Of a stretch of 64,000 nucleotides of DNA, positions 1-9,448 are shown piece by piece. Location: assembly GCF_001548475.1 (NCBI RefSeq), contig NZ_LRUJ01000005.1, positions 114,060 to 178,059 of the forward strand, read 5' to 3'. The notes under the pieces are model-generated. The model saw only the letters and a list, made by a program, of their open reading frames with translations, made no database searches and was not told the DNA's origin. Position 1 is the first letter of the stretch; every line of letters starts with the position of its first letter. The position numbers were made by a program, and so were the translations under genes. The DNA is from Bordetella hinzii LMG 13501 (GTDB lineage Bacteria; Pseudomonadota; Gammaproteobacteria; Burkholderiales; Burkholderiaceae_B).

Positions 1-39
1 GTGACCCGCCACCCAAATACGCTTGGTTGCTGTAGCCAT
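1..39 (-). CDS. fcl: GDP-L-fucose synthase, N-terminal fragment (runs off window)
   Basis: Thirteen codons are visible, reading MATATKRIWVAGH, from an ATG at position 39 to the window edge. The pattern of a short lead followed by (K/R)(I/V)(W/F)VAGH is the start of GDP-L-fucose synthase, the NADPH-dependent epimerase-reductase that turns GDP-4-keto-6-deoxymannose into GDP-fucose. The start lies two bases after the gmd stop, and gmd makes its substrate, which supports the call. The rest of the gene is outside the window, so another GDP-4-keto-6-deoxymannose-using reductase cannot be excluded. Confidence 0.7.
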   Translation of the reverse strand, partial: MATATKRIWVAGH

Positions 40-41
40 TT

Positions 42-1163
42 TTAGCGCTCTACCGAAACTGCGACATCATGACCATGTGCCCTGAGCAAGGCATGCCGCT
101 TTGCCACGCGCAGATCTTCCGCAACCATCTCAGCGCACATTTCTTGCACTGTAATGTGCGGTTCCCAACCCAAAATCGATTTCGCCAAGGACGGATCTCC
201 GAGCAAAGTCTCGACTTCCGTTGGCCGGAAATAGCGAGGGTCAATTACAACTACCACATCGCCCACTTTCACAGCGGGCGCGTTTTCACCACGGACCGCA
301 CTGACTATTCCTCGCTCGTTCAGCCCGCTGCCCTCGAATTCAAGCGTGATGCCCAACTCGGCTGCCGCCCAGGTAATGAATTGGCGAACACTGTGCTGAA
401 CCCCCGTCGCAACAACGAAATCCCTGGCGGTTTCCTGCTGCAACATCATCCACTGCATGCGTACATAATCTTTGGCATGGCCCCAGTCGCGAAGGGCATC
501 CAGGTTACCCATATAGAGGCAGCGCTCCAGCCCTTGGGCTATATTAGCCAAGCCACGAGTAATTTTTCTTGTCACAAAAGTCTCTCCGCGCCGCGGCGAC
601 TCATGGTTGAACAAGATACCGTTGCAAGCATACATGCCGTAGGCTTCTCGATAGTTCACGGTGATCCAGTAGGCATACAGTTTGGCCGCAGCATAGGGAC
701 TACGGGGGTAAAAGGGGGTTGTTTCTTTTTGCGGGATCTCCTGCACTAGCCCGTACAACTCGGATGTTGACGCTTGATAAAAACGAGTTGTTTTCTCGAG
801 CCCTAGAAACCGGATCGCCTCAAGCAGTCTCAGGGTGCCCAACGCATCAACGTCAGCCGTATACTCGGGGGACTCGAAGCTTACGGCGACGTGACTCTGA
901 GCCCCCAAGTTATATACCTCGTGAGGCTCGACCTCGGCAATTATTCTCGTCAAGTTTGACGAATCAGTTAGATCGCCATAATGAAGCCTTAAACTGGCTT
1001 TCCCACTATGTTGATCTTCATAGATGTGGTCAATCCGATGTGTATTAAAGGACGAAGCTCTCCGTTTGATCCCGTGAACCTCGTAGCCTCGTTCGAGCAA
1101 AAACTCCGCCAAGTAGGAGCCGTCTTGACCGGTCACTCCGGTAATTAAAGCCTTTTTACGCAT
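42..1163 (-). CDS. gmd: GDP-mannose 4,6-dehydratase
   Basis: This 373-residue extended SDR enzyme converts GDP-D-mannose to GDP-4-keto-6-deoxy-D-mannose, the precursor of GDP-fucose, GDP-rhamnose and related capsule sugars. The nucleotide-binding motif [10 protein letters not shown] lies at residues 7-16. The catalytic residues T133, E135 (in STSELYG), Y157 and K161 (YxxxK) fall at the same numbers as in E. coli Gmd, and the length is the same. It follows the KpsC-GT4 gene after a 71-base gap and is tightly linked to the putative fcl. It implies that the polysaccharide contains a 6-deoxyhexose made from GDP-mannose. Confidence 0.95.
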   Translation of the reverse strand: MRKKALITGVTGQDGSYLAEFLLERGYEVHGIKRRASSFNTHRIDHIYEDQHSGKASLRLHYGDLTDSSNLTRIIAEVEPHEVYNLGAQSHVAVSFESPEYTADVDALGTLRLLEAIRFLGLEKTTRFYQASTSELYGLVQEIPQKETTPFYPRSPYAAAKLYAYWITVNYREAYGMYACNGILFNHESPRRGETFVTRKITRGLANIAQGLERCLYMGNLDALRDWGHAKDYVRMQWMMLQQETARDFVVATGVQHSVRQFITWAAAELGITLEFEGSGLNERGIVSAVRGENAPAVKVGDVVVVIDPRYFRPTEVETLLGDPSLAKSILGWEPHITVQEMCAEMVAEDLRVAKRHALLRAHGHDVAVSVER

Positions 1164-1234
1164 AGAACACCAACACGAAATGAATTTGGACAGGTGAAGT
1201 TCACCTGGACGTATAGGTCAAAGCAACCTGGGCA

Positions 1235-3784
1235 CTACCGGGAGGCAACTTGCGGCGCCGATAAGCTACTACTTCTTTGCTGAGTCAGATCATAAAATTT
1301 ATCTAGCAATTCGCCGGCCACTTTTCGCGCGTCGAAATTAATTTTCGCAAAAGCCATCCCTTCCTGCCCGATGCGTCGGATCGCGTTGCGATCGAAGATC
1401 ATACTCATGGATTTCGCCCATTCAGCAGGATCCTCTCCATCAATCAGAATCGCGTTTACACCATGCTCGAGCGATTCGCCGAAACCGATCTTCGTGCTCA
1501 AGATAGCCTTACCAATCAGCATGGCCTTTACCAAGCGAGATGGAAGCCGGTACAAGTTAAATCTGTCAGGAAGTCCGGGCGAACAAATGACATCGGATAG
1601 CACCAAATAGCGCATATACTCGTTATCGTCGGGGGCGCCCAAATCAATAAACTGAATCCGCACGTCCAAAGTTTGTCGCGCGAGCTCTGAGACGTTTAGT
1701 TTTGAACGCCCAGACACTACAACCAGGGAAACGTCATACCTCCCTTCCCGCTCGCAAAGAATATTCAGCGAGCGGAGGAACAGCTCGAACTCTGGGGAGT
1801 AGTCATAAATCGTGCCGCCTAAAAATAGAACGACATTCCCCTCTTTTACTGGCCCCAGCCGCTCCTGTCGAATAGGCGCCAATCGTTGTTCAGTCAACTC
1901 TCTCATATCAGCGACCGGCGGCACGACCATAGTCGGCGCCCCGAACTCGTCTGTAAGGCGGCGGGCAAATGGATGCCAGATCGCGGTGTTTAGCGATGAG
2001 CAGTGATAACAAAGTGCCCGTAGCAACGGGTCTACCCAACGATCATAATCGGGATTCATCAATACCTTGGCTGTATGAACCCAGTCGTTGAGCTTAATGA
2101 ATTTCAGAATCTCATGGTGAGATAGACGCGGTTTGTCCAGAACCTGAATCAGGTCTTTATTTGCTTTCGGATGGCGCGCCAGATAAACCTGAACATCGTC
2201 ATCCTCGGACTGCAATGCCAGTTTCGCATTGGTCAAATACAGCGCCTCAAGGGCCGCTCTTTGAGCCCGTGTTCGTACGCCATTTTCGTATATGACATCG
2301 GGCGCAAAATCGACTATCCGCTTCCTCAGTGTTTTCGCCAGCCGGACCCCGTCAAACTCTATTTTTAGCCATTCGATGCCTTCATAGACTTTATTTTCAT
2401 AGGCTTCCGCCAATACCAGGACCTCGGCATCCAGTTTTTTTAGCTCAAGCGCCAGAACCTGAAAGTAACGACCGGTAGCTCCAAAACGCCCCGATGGGAT
2501 AATGAACAATATCTTCAGTCCGCTTGTTTTGGCGCTGATCTTTCTGTGTCCTTGTATAACAGAGACTGCCGGAGGCTTATTTTGATGCAAATGATCAAGA
2601 AGTTGCTCCAGTTCACAAGGCCGCCCGACATCGATGGCGTACCTACTATATTCGATATAAAAAATATAGAATAATTCCTGCAGACTCCGTTTTCTCCGCG
2701 GACGCAACGGCTTCACATGATCTGTTGTCAGGCCCCAGCCGGTGTAGAAAGAAACGCCAAAACAATGCACCTCTTTACCCAGCATAAGCGCTTCGAAGCC
2801 CAACTGGGAGACGCACACAAAAACCTTATCAACTTCAGATAGCACATTGAACGGATTGATATCGCTTTTCAACAGATATACGTTCTTGGGCAGCTCCTTA
2901 GGCAGAATTTTGGATAGGCAGGATTCTTTACCGCCGCCTACTGCGTCTGGATGGAGCTTCACCAAAATATCGTGTTCAGTATGTTCGAGCGCATACTCCC
3001 ACATCCTCTGAAACGAATCTTGATTCGCCAGCCCCATGGAAATCGAAGCGTCGCCAAACCTTTGATCCACTAGTAGGATTTTTTTCCGTGCCGAAACTTC
3101 GATAAGATCGGCAAGCGGAATGTCGGGCGCATGATTGTATTTTGTCAGTTTACGTTCGATAATTGTCTTGATTAGAGAGTCCGCGCGGCTGGCATCCTCG
3201 GATGAGATAGCAAAATCTTCCGAGTTGAGATCTCGCTCCATAGACGACTCGTTGCGAGCATCGTAATACATTGTCCCGGGGCATAGAATTATCGAGTGCT
3301 GAATCGAGTCATTCAATGCCAGGTCGAACGAGGAGATGAAGCCATACTCCATTCTGATCACGGGGCGCGACGCGCGACTCGCTGCCTCCTCAACAGCGAG
3401 GTTTCCGGCACCTTTCCCCATCCCAAATGCATAGAAAAAATGCGCGCCGCCGAGGTCATCCGCTTTGGCTGAGAATTTCAACGGTCCAGCTCCAAGCATG
3501 GTGGGGACGAGGGTATTCATCCCGGCTGGCTTCCACGGAATTGCGGTTACCAAATCTCTACTAGTCAATGCCATAGGGCTGGGAAGCGGGGCAGCCGATT
3601 GACTCTTGGACTGGAAGTTGATCCACAATCTTTCCAGGCCGTCAATCATTGAGCGTCTCTTCTGCCGAATAGTAAACAGCTCAGCAAGACTCAGGACACC
3701 GAGTTGATGGAGTAACCGGTCCTTTGTAATTGGGTCGACCCCCCCAATATTAAGTAGGACATCGGTATATATTGAATGGAACAT
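1235..3784 (-). CDS. Capsule glycosyltransferase: KpsC-type domain fused to a GT4 domain
   Basis: This is an 849-residue cytoplasmic protein with two enzyme halves. Roughly residues 120-425 match the KpsC/KpsS capsule family (Kdo transferases that build the lipid-linked Kdo linker): the text includes DQRFGDASISMG, VKLHPD, SQLGFEALMLGKEVHCFG and FYTGWGLTTD. Roughly residues 425-840 are a GT-B fold glycosyltransferase of GT4 type, beginning LKILFIIPSGRFGATGRYF and ending with RLPSRLVKAMLIGKAIL. The usual first glutamate of the GT4 EX7E motif is not evident. The ATG at 3784 was chosen, with GGGGTG just upstream; an upstream TTG at 3850 would overlap the preceding gene. It probably starts or links the capsule chain. 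Acceptor and donor cannot be read from sequence. Confidence 0.82.
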   Translation of the reverse strand: MFHSIYTDVLLNIGGVDPITKDRLLHQLGVLSLAELFTIRQKRRSMIDGLERLWINFQSKSQSAAPLPSPMALTSRDLVTAIPWKPAGMNTLVPTMLGAGPLKFSAKADDLGGAHFFYAFGMGKGAGNLAVEEAASRASRPVIRMEYGFISSFDLALNDSIQHSIILCPGTMYYDARNESSMERDLNSEDFAISSEDASRADSLIKTIIERKLTKYNHAPDIPLADLIEVSARKKILLVDQRFGDASISMGLANQDSFQRMWEYALEHTEHDILVKLHPDAVGGGKESCLSKILPKELPKNVYLLKSDINPFNVLSEVDKVFVCVSQLGFEALMLGKEVHCFGVSFYTGWGLTTDHVKPLRPRRKRSLQELFYIFYIEYSRYAIDVGRPCELEQLLDHLHQNKPPAVSVIQGHRKISAKTSGLKILFIIPSGRFGATGRYFQVLALELKKLDAEVLVLAEAYENKVYEGIEWLKIEFDGVRLAKTLRKRIVDFAPDVIYENGVRTRAQRAALEALYLTNAKLALQSEDDDVQVYLARHPKANKDLIQVLDKPRLSHHEILKFIKLNDWVHTAKVLMNPDYDRWVDPLLRALCYHCSSLNTAIWHPFARRLTDEFGAPTMVVPPVADMRELTEQRLAPIRQERLGPVKEGNVVLFLGGTIYDYSPEFELFLRSLNILCEREGRYDVSLVVVSGRSKLNVSELARQTLDVRIQFIDLGAPDDNEYMRYLVLSDVICSPGLPDRFNLYRLPSRLVKAMLIGKAILSTKIGFGESLEHGVNAILIDGEDPAEWAKSMSMIFDRNAIRRIGQEGMAFAKINFDARKVAGELLDKFYDLTQQRSSSLSAPQVASR

Positions 3785-3828
3785 TACGCACCCCGCGGCC
3801 TGGAAAACAAAATATTTTTTAATCGACG

Positions 3829-5049
3829 TCAGACAATTTTTTCGTACCAATCATCCCATTTCATCTCGGTACGTCGATAACCGTTTCTTGTCATAATATT
3901 AAATATATCTTCTCGACGAGCACCGAAATTATGCTCGATGGTTAAGTACCTCACATCCCAACTTGAAAATGGGAATCCACTAAGCACTTCGTACTCGCCG
4001 CCTTCTATATCAATACTTATATAGTCTATGGTGTGCGGCGCCTCATGTTCTTTCAACAAGTCATGAAGCGATATTGTGCGCAATTTTGCGGTCCGACCTA
4101 GATCGCGATACAGCCGGCGCTTATCCCCGTGCTTATCGTCTGACATATGTTTTTCATTCCCGCCATACACATCCGCAAAAATAAACTCCACCTCTTCGCC
4201 GGTGTTTTTACCTATACATGAGTCGACTACGGTACAGCTTCGGTTTATCTTCAACCTAGAGAAAAATTCTGGATTTGGCTCCGCGCATATACCCGTCCAG
4301 CCATATTTTTTCTCGAGCAACCAGGTATTGCTCAGCAGCACTCCATCCGTCGCGCCGAATTCAACGAAATACCCGCCTCGTTTGAATTTACATTTTTCGA
4401 TTACCCACATATCTTGACCCAGTTGGGACATTGACCCTGTTTGAGCATGCCGCTTCGAGGTCTCATTCTCTATGGGCCCAGATTGCGATAGCGCGGCGCT
4501 CAATAGGCCTCGCTGCTGCGCAAGCGCCAACTCGCCACGAATAGTGCGCAGTTCACTTGAAAATATTTCAATTTCGGCAGTAGCCGGTCTGCCAGCCGAC
4601 ATTTCCTTGAGTTGGGCTTCCATAACCGCATATGCGTCCTGTATGTTGCCGGCTTCGATGTTGGCCAACATCAGATCGGCTTGCGCTCTGGCCAGTGGCT
4701 GTTCATCACTCGATTGGCAAGCCGCAGCGAGGACTAATTGTTTTATGGCCGCTCGAGGATCTTGCAGCGCCAGTTCTGCAACGGCAAGATGTCTGTGTAT
4801 GCTGCTAAATAGCAGTTGAGCCGCATCCTCCAAAGATGCGCCCCATTCACGGGCCTGCTCAATGCATTCCATACCTTGGGCCCTCGAACCACCCCGAATT
4901 TTCGCCACGCCCAGGTACAAAGCAAGACGGGATCTGTCGGTAGTCTTCTCTATCTGGGTCAACTTGACGGCCTTAACCGCATCCCACCGTCCGGAGGAGC
5001 ATTCGTCTATTATGAACTCAGAGATATTCTTCTGATTTGTTGTATGCAT
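3829..5049 (-). CDS. FkbM-family methyltransferase with N-terminal helical repeats
   Basis: The 406-residue product has an N-terminal half (about 1-200) rich in alanine and leucine helices resembling TPR-like repeats, and a C-terminal FkbM methyltransferase domain (about 210-406). The SAM-binding region reads FVEFGATDGVLLSNTWLLE followed by the acidic strand CAEPNPEFF, and later IDYISIDIEGGEYEVL, all typical of FkbM. FkbM enzymes usually O-methylate sugars or polyketides, so capsule sugar methylation is the likely role. It lies 21 bases after the methyltransferase-like gene and 44 bases before the KpsC-GT4 gene in one operon. The target hydroxyl is unknown. Confidence 0.82.
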   Translation of the reverse strand: MHTTNQKNISEFIIDECSSGRWDAVKAVKLTQIEKTTDRSRLALYLGVAKIRGGSRAQGMECIEQAREWGASLEDAAQLLFSSIHRHLAVAELALQDPRAAIKQLVLAAACQSSDEQPLARAQADLMLANIEAGNIQDAYAVMEAQLKEMSAGRPATAEIEIFSSELRTIRGELALAQQRGLLSAALSQSGPIENETSKRHAQTGSMSQLGQDMWVIEKCKFKRGGYFVEFGATDGVLLSNTWLLEKKYGWTGICAEPNPEFFSRLKINRSCTVVDSCIGKNTGEEVEFIFADVYGGNEKHMSDDKHGDKRRLYRDLGRTAKLRTISLHDLLKEHEAPHTIDYISIDIEGGEYEVLSGFPFSSWDVRYLTIEHNFGARREDIFNIMTRNGYRRTEMKWDDWYEKIV

Positions 5050-5070
5050 CCTCGGCCTTGCATTCGAGAA

Positions 5071-6069
5071 TTAACGGAGGTTCTCTTGCATGAAGATCTG
5101 TTTTAGCAGATCGACTTGAGAAGAGGCGCGTGTAATTTGTTCCTTGGCTATGGCCTGCTGATTTATTTGTCGAGCGATAGAGTCGCCGATGTCAGCTATA
5201 CGTCGTTTCAATTTCTCGATTTCATCGCCATGTTTTTTGACGATAGCTTCAAGTTGGGCCATAGTTTCTGCCATGCTGGAATCAACTGCACCCACTTTTC
5301 GGGAAGCATCCTGTGGCTGCTCGGGTACCACTATCGCTTTTGCATCTACCCCGGAACTTCCCTCTGTTTCCCCCGGCACTACGGTTTGCGCCGCTTGGCT
5401 TCGTACATACAATGCATGACCTACTCTCGGATGGTCGCTCGACTGCGTAATTGCGTGATGGAAACCTAGTCCGCTTAAGCTGGAATCCACGGCCTCCTGC
5501 CCGCAACGCGACAGCAACTCGTCCGGAATAGATACGACCGAGCTTGGGATGACGACACGAGCCAGTACCACGTTGACCCGATCAAGAAGTGCTGTCGCGC
5601 CTCGAAGCATCTCGCCGCTCGGCATACAGTCGATGATCAACCAGTCGCTAGGGAACATCGCCAGAAGTTGCTTCAAAGGCGTGCCCTGAACCTCTCGTCG
5701 CGCTGTCGTCTTCAGGTTGGCCCATAAGGGAATCAAATCTTCCGGCGCCAGAATTCCGCTCTCGTCGATCAGCGATGATTTAAAGAAGCTGAACTGGGAT
5801 GCGGTTTCGGCGACCACCGCCTGCCGTGTTTGGAACCGCCCCTCTTTGGTGGCTAATAGTTGCCGCAGAGCTTGGTACTGATCGTCCTCGGCCTCGATAA
5901 AGACCTTTTTGCCACACTCCATTTCTTGGACGAAGCGTGCTAGATCACCGGATCCGTCTCCAGCGCCCACCAACAGCACACTGGCAGGACGGTATACCGC
6001 CTGAAGAATTCTTAACCAGTCCCTTAGCACTGGATCAGCCCTTTGAGCGTTCAGCATCGCCTTCCTCAT
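5071..6069 (-). CDS. Methyltransferase-like capsule protein with C-terminal coiled coil
   Basis: No exact family was recognised. The 332-residue protein opens with a Rossmann-like segment VLLVGAGDGSGDLARF (about residue 31) followed by an acidic strand end FIEAEDDQ, an arrangement like SAM-dependent methyltransferases. The region LLAMFPSDWLIIDCMPSGE could be the motif with the catalytic aspartate. The last 65 residues are heptad-rich (QLEAIVKKHGDEIEKLKRRI) and should form a coiled coil. The ATG overlaps the TGA of the upstream gene as ATGA, which fixes the start and implies translational coupling. Coiled coils on both proteins suggest they may bind each other. Confidence 0.6.
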   Translation of the reverse strand: MRKAMLNAQRADPVLRDWLRILQAVYRPASVLLVGAGDGSGDLARFVQEMECGKKVFIEAEDDQYQALRQLLATKEGRFQTRQAVVAETASQFSFFKSSLIDESGILAPEDLIPLWANLKTTARREVQGTPLKQLLAMFPSDWLIIDCMPSGEMLRGATALLDRVNVVLARVVIPSSVVSIPDELLSRCGQEAVDSSLSGLGFHHAITQSSDHPRVGHALYVRSQAAQTVVPGETEGSSGVDAKAIVVPEQPQDASRKVGAVDSSMAETMAQLEAIVKKHGDEIEKLKRRIADIGDSIARQINQQAIAKEQITRASSQVDLLKQIFMQENLR

Positions 6070-7934
6070 ACTGTCTTCTGTTTGCGATCTTTCTTGAATT
6101 TCTTGGCTTCTTTCAGAAGCGCAAATGGCAGACCAAGCCATGCAAGCGGTCGGTTTCCACGCTCGACAAGAATCAATCCAAGCCGATATGAGAGATGCTG
6201 CTTGACACGCTCCGCCTCGTGCGAATCGGAGAATTCATTCAGAGGCGGGAGCCCCTCCCCGATAGATTGCTTGCGCCAGAACTCCCTCGTTTCTCGCGCA
6301 ACTCTCCACGGCAAACTGATCGTAGCGCCGTGTTGAACTACTAGACTGCCCAAGCGATACGGAAGATCCTGTTTCACGCGCTCTGCAGCCCCACGACGAA
6401 GCGGCGCAGTCTGTGACACAGAGCGAATTGTTTTTATATTTTCTTGAGCTCGGCGCTCCAATTCGTCCTGCAATTGTGCTATCTGGTTTACTAACAACTG
6501 AGCTTTGGCCTCGGCCAGTTCGTCGACCGCACCTGCCGCATGCTGCGCGCTATGTGTTTCCAACAGCTGCATTTTTCGCTGTGCCTCTGCAAGCGCGCCT
6601 TTGTAACCTTCGGCCAATTTACGCGATAGCGCCAACTCCGCCTCGTAGCTATCAGCCCTCCTGGATGCCGATTCGCTCGTGACTGCCATTTGCCTGAACG
6701 CTTCCTCCTTAGACCGTAGCTCCTGGTCGACATACCTCAAAGCCTCGTCTTTAACATGCAGCTCATCTCGGCTTTGCTGGAGAGCCTGTAGACTGACTTC
6801 GAGGTCGCTTTGCATCGCGTGCAGCGCCGACTCTCGCATGTGTAGCGCCTGGTTCGTCCGGACTAATTCTTCGTGGCTATATTGCAGTTCTAGCAAGGTC
6901 GAATCGAGTGCTTCTGCCTTTGCCTGGGCTTCTTCCTGAGCCTGTTTTATTGCCAGGACTTGAGCTTGGATCTCCGCCTCTTTGGCTTGGATGTGGTCAT
7001 CCTGAGCCTTCAAACGGCTGTTCACTTCCAGGCTATATGCGCCAAGCCGGGTAATCAGTAACTCAAGTGCCCGGCGTTCGCCTTGCATCTGGACCCATGC
7101 ATCCAGCGCGCTCTCCTGGATGGCAGGCGTATTCTGTCCTGCCTCCAACGGAAGATTTGCGATCGCCTGGAGCTGATCGTATAGCTTCCAGCATTCAGGC
7201 CTGGCTCCGATGACTTGTCCAGCCAGGTATGAATCCGCGCGACCAAGCTTCCCCGATATCTCAGGAATCTCAATTTTTGCGGCCTCAAGCGCCACTAGAA
7301 GGTCGGGCGGCAAAGAGCTGGACAACTGTGCAAGAGGCAGCGCCTCGGGCCAGGCCACGTTGTCTTTGTAAAGAAGTTGTCCACCCACTCGCGCCTGCAA
7401 TTGTTCCAAATAGCTTTCAAGTGCCAAAGGGACCTGTTGCGAATGAACGAGCAGACATCTGTCCGGATGCGTCAGATAGAATCGGCGGATAGCGTTGTTA
7501 TATGCCAGCCAACTATTGATCCGTTCATGCGCGTCGTCTGCAGACCGAACAGAGCCGCCAGCACACCCGCTCAATAGACGGCCTGGGCTGTCATATACCA
7601 GCACAAACGTCATACGCGGTTCTAGTTCTCGCCAGAAATCCAGCAGGTAGACAGTGTTGGGGTCTGCCCAACCCCAGACAGACTGACCGATGTTTGCCAG
7701 AACGAGATCTAAGGCAAGCCCGTTCCATATGGGCCCCACCTGAAGCTGTGCAAACGGGCTTTCCGCAGCATCTTCGACGATCCCGTGCGCTCGGCAAATT
7801 ATCTGCGTGATCTCTGCTGGCGCCAGGCCATCTTTTTTGGATGGTCGAGGGCGCGCCATACCACAGCGAGAGAGAACATCCTCGACCTGATACAAGCCCG
7901 AATTTTCGTGCCCCAATATCGCTATTTCGTTCAT
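6066..7934 (-). CDS. Sulfotransferase-like protein with long coiled coil and duplicated C-terminal motif
   Basis: This 622-residue protein has three parts. Residues 1-270 resemble the P-loop sulfotransferase fold loosely (ILGHENSGLYQVEDVL near the N terminus, later HPDRCLLVHSQQ), but the PAPS-binding loop is not canonical. About 280-500 is a continuous Glu/Gln/Ala-rich coiled coil. The C terminus carries two copies of a motif, AERVKQDLPYRLGSLVVQHG and AERVKQHLSYRLGLILVERG, 57 residues apart. The ATG at 7934 was preferred because upstream residues are out of family character. It lies in the capsule operon between kpsT and a coupled methyltransferase-like gene. A structural or chain-length role is as possible as sulfation. 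Confidence 0.6.
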   Translation of the reverse strand: MNEIAILGHENSGLYQVEDVLSRCGMARPRPSKKDGLAPAEITQIICRAHGIVEDAAESPFAQLQVGPIWNGLALDLVLANIGQSVWGWADPNTVYLLDFWRELEPRMTFVLVYDSPGRLLSGCAGGSVRSADDAHERINSWLAYNNAIRRFYLTHPDRCLLVHSQQVPLALESYLEQLQARVGGQLLYKDNVAWPEALPLAQLSSSLPPDLLVALEAAKIEIPEISGKLGRADSYLAGQVIGARPECWKLYDQLQAIANLPLEAGQNTPAIQESALDAWVQMQGERRALELLITRLGAYSLEVNSRLKAQDDHIQAKEAEIQAQVLAIKQAQEEAQAKAEALDSTLLELQYSHEELVRTNQALHMRESALHAMQSDLEVSLQALQQSRDELHVKDEALRYVDQELRSKEEAFRQMAVTSESASRRADSYEAELALSRKLAEGYKGALAEAQRKMQLLETHSAQHAAGAVDELAEAKAQLLVNQIAQLQDELERRAQENIKTIRSVSQTAPLRRGAAERVKQDLPYRLGSLVVQHGATISLPWRVARETREFWRKQSIGEGLPPLNEFSDSHEAERVKQHLSYRLGLILVERGNRPLAWLGLPFALLKEAKKFKKDRKQKTV

Positions 7935-7997
7935 TTTATTATTCCGACGCGCCGCCCATCGGCAGCACATAGAGTACTCGAATGATTTTTTTCGAAT

Positions 7998-8654
7998 CTA
8001 TCCGCGTTGGTAGGCCTGAATCCCGGCTTCTACATCCTCATACTCTTCGACAAATCCTTTCTTCAACAATAGTACGTAATCGCACATTGCGCGGACCTGC
8101 CCCATACCATGAGAAATAAGTAAAACATTCGCCGTACCAATCCTGTCATGAAAAACCGCGGCGGCTTTCTCCCGGAAATGGGCATCCCCCACCGACATAG
8201 CCTCATCGATTAAATAATAATCAAAATCAAAAGCGAAGCTGAGTCCAAAGCCGAGCCTGGCTCTCATCCCAGACGAGTACGATTTCACTGGCTGGTCAAA
8301 ATATTGGCCGATTTCGGCGAATTCTTCCACATATCGTATAACTTGCTTCATCCTCTCGCCTGAGGCTCCATATACCCTGGCGACGAATTTCGTGTTCTCC
8401 CTGCCCGTCAGCGACCCTTGGAATCCACCGCTCAATCCCACCGGCCACGAAATAGTTTTGTTGGTGTAAATAGTCCCGCTATCGGGGGTATCTATTCCGC
8501 CAAGAAGTCTCAGCAAGGTGGATTTTCCAACTCCATTATTTCCCAGAATCGCGACATTTCGCCCTTCGGGGATTTTCAATGACAGATTACGAAAAACGTA
8601 CGATCTGCCTTTGCTGGACTGATACGATTTCGTAACGTTTCTGAGTTCTATCAT
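7998..8654 (-). CDS. kpsT: Capsule export ABC transporter ATPase KpsT
   Basis: The 218-residue ATPase powers export of lipid-linked capsule across the inner membrane with KpsM. The Walker A loop GNNGVGKST is at residues 38-46, the signature YSSGMRARLGF replaces LSGGQ as is usual in KpsT/Wzt-type ATPases, the Walker B segment reads YYLIDEAMSVGD, and the switch histidine is in ISHGMGQ. The length and the absence of a C-terminal carbohydrate-binding domain fit KpsT and not O-antigen Wzt. The start codon overlaps the kpsM stop as ATGA, which selects ATG 8654 over longer readings. Confidence 0.93.
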   Translation of the reverse strand: MIELRNVTKSYQSSKGRSYVFRNLSLKIPEGRNVAILGNNGVGKSTLLRLLGGIDTPDSGTIYTNKTISWPVGLSGGFQGSLTGRENTKFVARVYGASGERMKQVIRYVEEFAEIGQYFDQPVKSYSSGMRARLGFGLSFAFDFDYYLIDEAMSVGDAHFREKAAAVFHDRIGTANVLLISHGMGQVRAMCDYVLLLKKGFVEEYEDVEAGIQAYQRG

Positions 8655-9436
8655 ATGGCCACCAGATTTAGGCGACGCGCGCGATAAAGGGCCAATCCGA
8701 CAAAAATCAAACTGATCGCCCAACACCAGGGATAGTAGAGATTGACGTCAGTAATTTTCGGATAAACAGAAAACAAACTTTGATGCATCCCCTCGATAAC
8801 GTGCAGAAACGGGTTCCATAATATCCATTCAAGATACTTTTTCGGAATCATCCACACCGGGACTATTACACCAGATATAAAATATAGGGGAGTAAAGGCC
8901 AGCCTGAATATGGTTTTCACTTCAGGAACCGCCTCTCCCACAATGCAGAAAAGCAATGCCAAACCGAAGGACATTGCGATACCCGCCCCTAAATACGCAA
9001 ACCATGCAAGGGGTTTATGAATGGCAAAGGCATAGCCGCCCCACGCACTCAGCACCAGCATGACGAGAGCGTATATACAGAGCATCAACGAAGACTCGAC
9101 AATTACCCGAGAAAAAATTGCGTCGAACGGTTTTATCTGCCGATAGGAAAACAATGCCTTGTTGGCGCTTACAGCCTCCATACCTTTCAAGGCTACGTTC
9201 TTGAACAACAAGAACGGAATCACGCCTGCGGCCAGAAAAACCGGCAGTTGGACAAGATATCCTTTGTGAGCCCGGATCAAGGTGTAGATGCTGATCAAGA
9301 TGACAATATGGGCCAGGGGCTCGAAGATTAGCCAGAACGCCCCAAGTCGATTTGCGCCCAGACGCCCTCGCACTTCGCGAAGTACCAAGGCGAAAATTAC
9401 ATCACGAAGAATAATTAGCGGAGGGCGTTTATTCAT
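8651..9436 (-). CDS. kpsM: Capsule export ABC transporter permease KpsM
   Basis: The 261-residue inner membrane protein is an ABC-2 type permease that forms the channel for capsule export with KpsT. It begins with a short cytoplasmic segment, then LGAFWLIFEPLAHIVILISI, the conserved WxxxEPL region of KpsM, and contains about six hydrophobic helices. The C-terminal region includes FNPFLHVIE-like text (WNPFLHVIEGMHQSLFS), another family hallmark. It follows the export lipoprotein gene after 12 bases and overlaps kpsT by four bases. Confidence 0.93.
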   Translation of the reverse strand: MNKRPPLIILRDVIFALVLREVRGRLGANRLGAFWLIFEPLAHIVILISIYTLIRAHKGYLVQLPVFLAAGVIPFLLFKNVALKGMEAVSANKALFSYRQIKPFDAIFSRVIVESSLMLCIYALVMLVLSAWGGYAFAIHKPLAWFAYLGAGIAMSFGLALLFCIVGEAVPEVKTIFRLAFTPLYFISGVIVPVWMIPKKYLEWILWNPFLHVIEGMHQSLFSVYPKITDVNLYYPWCWAISLIFVGLALYRARRLNLVAI

Positions 9437-9448
9437 TTTTATGAATTA

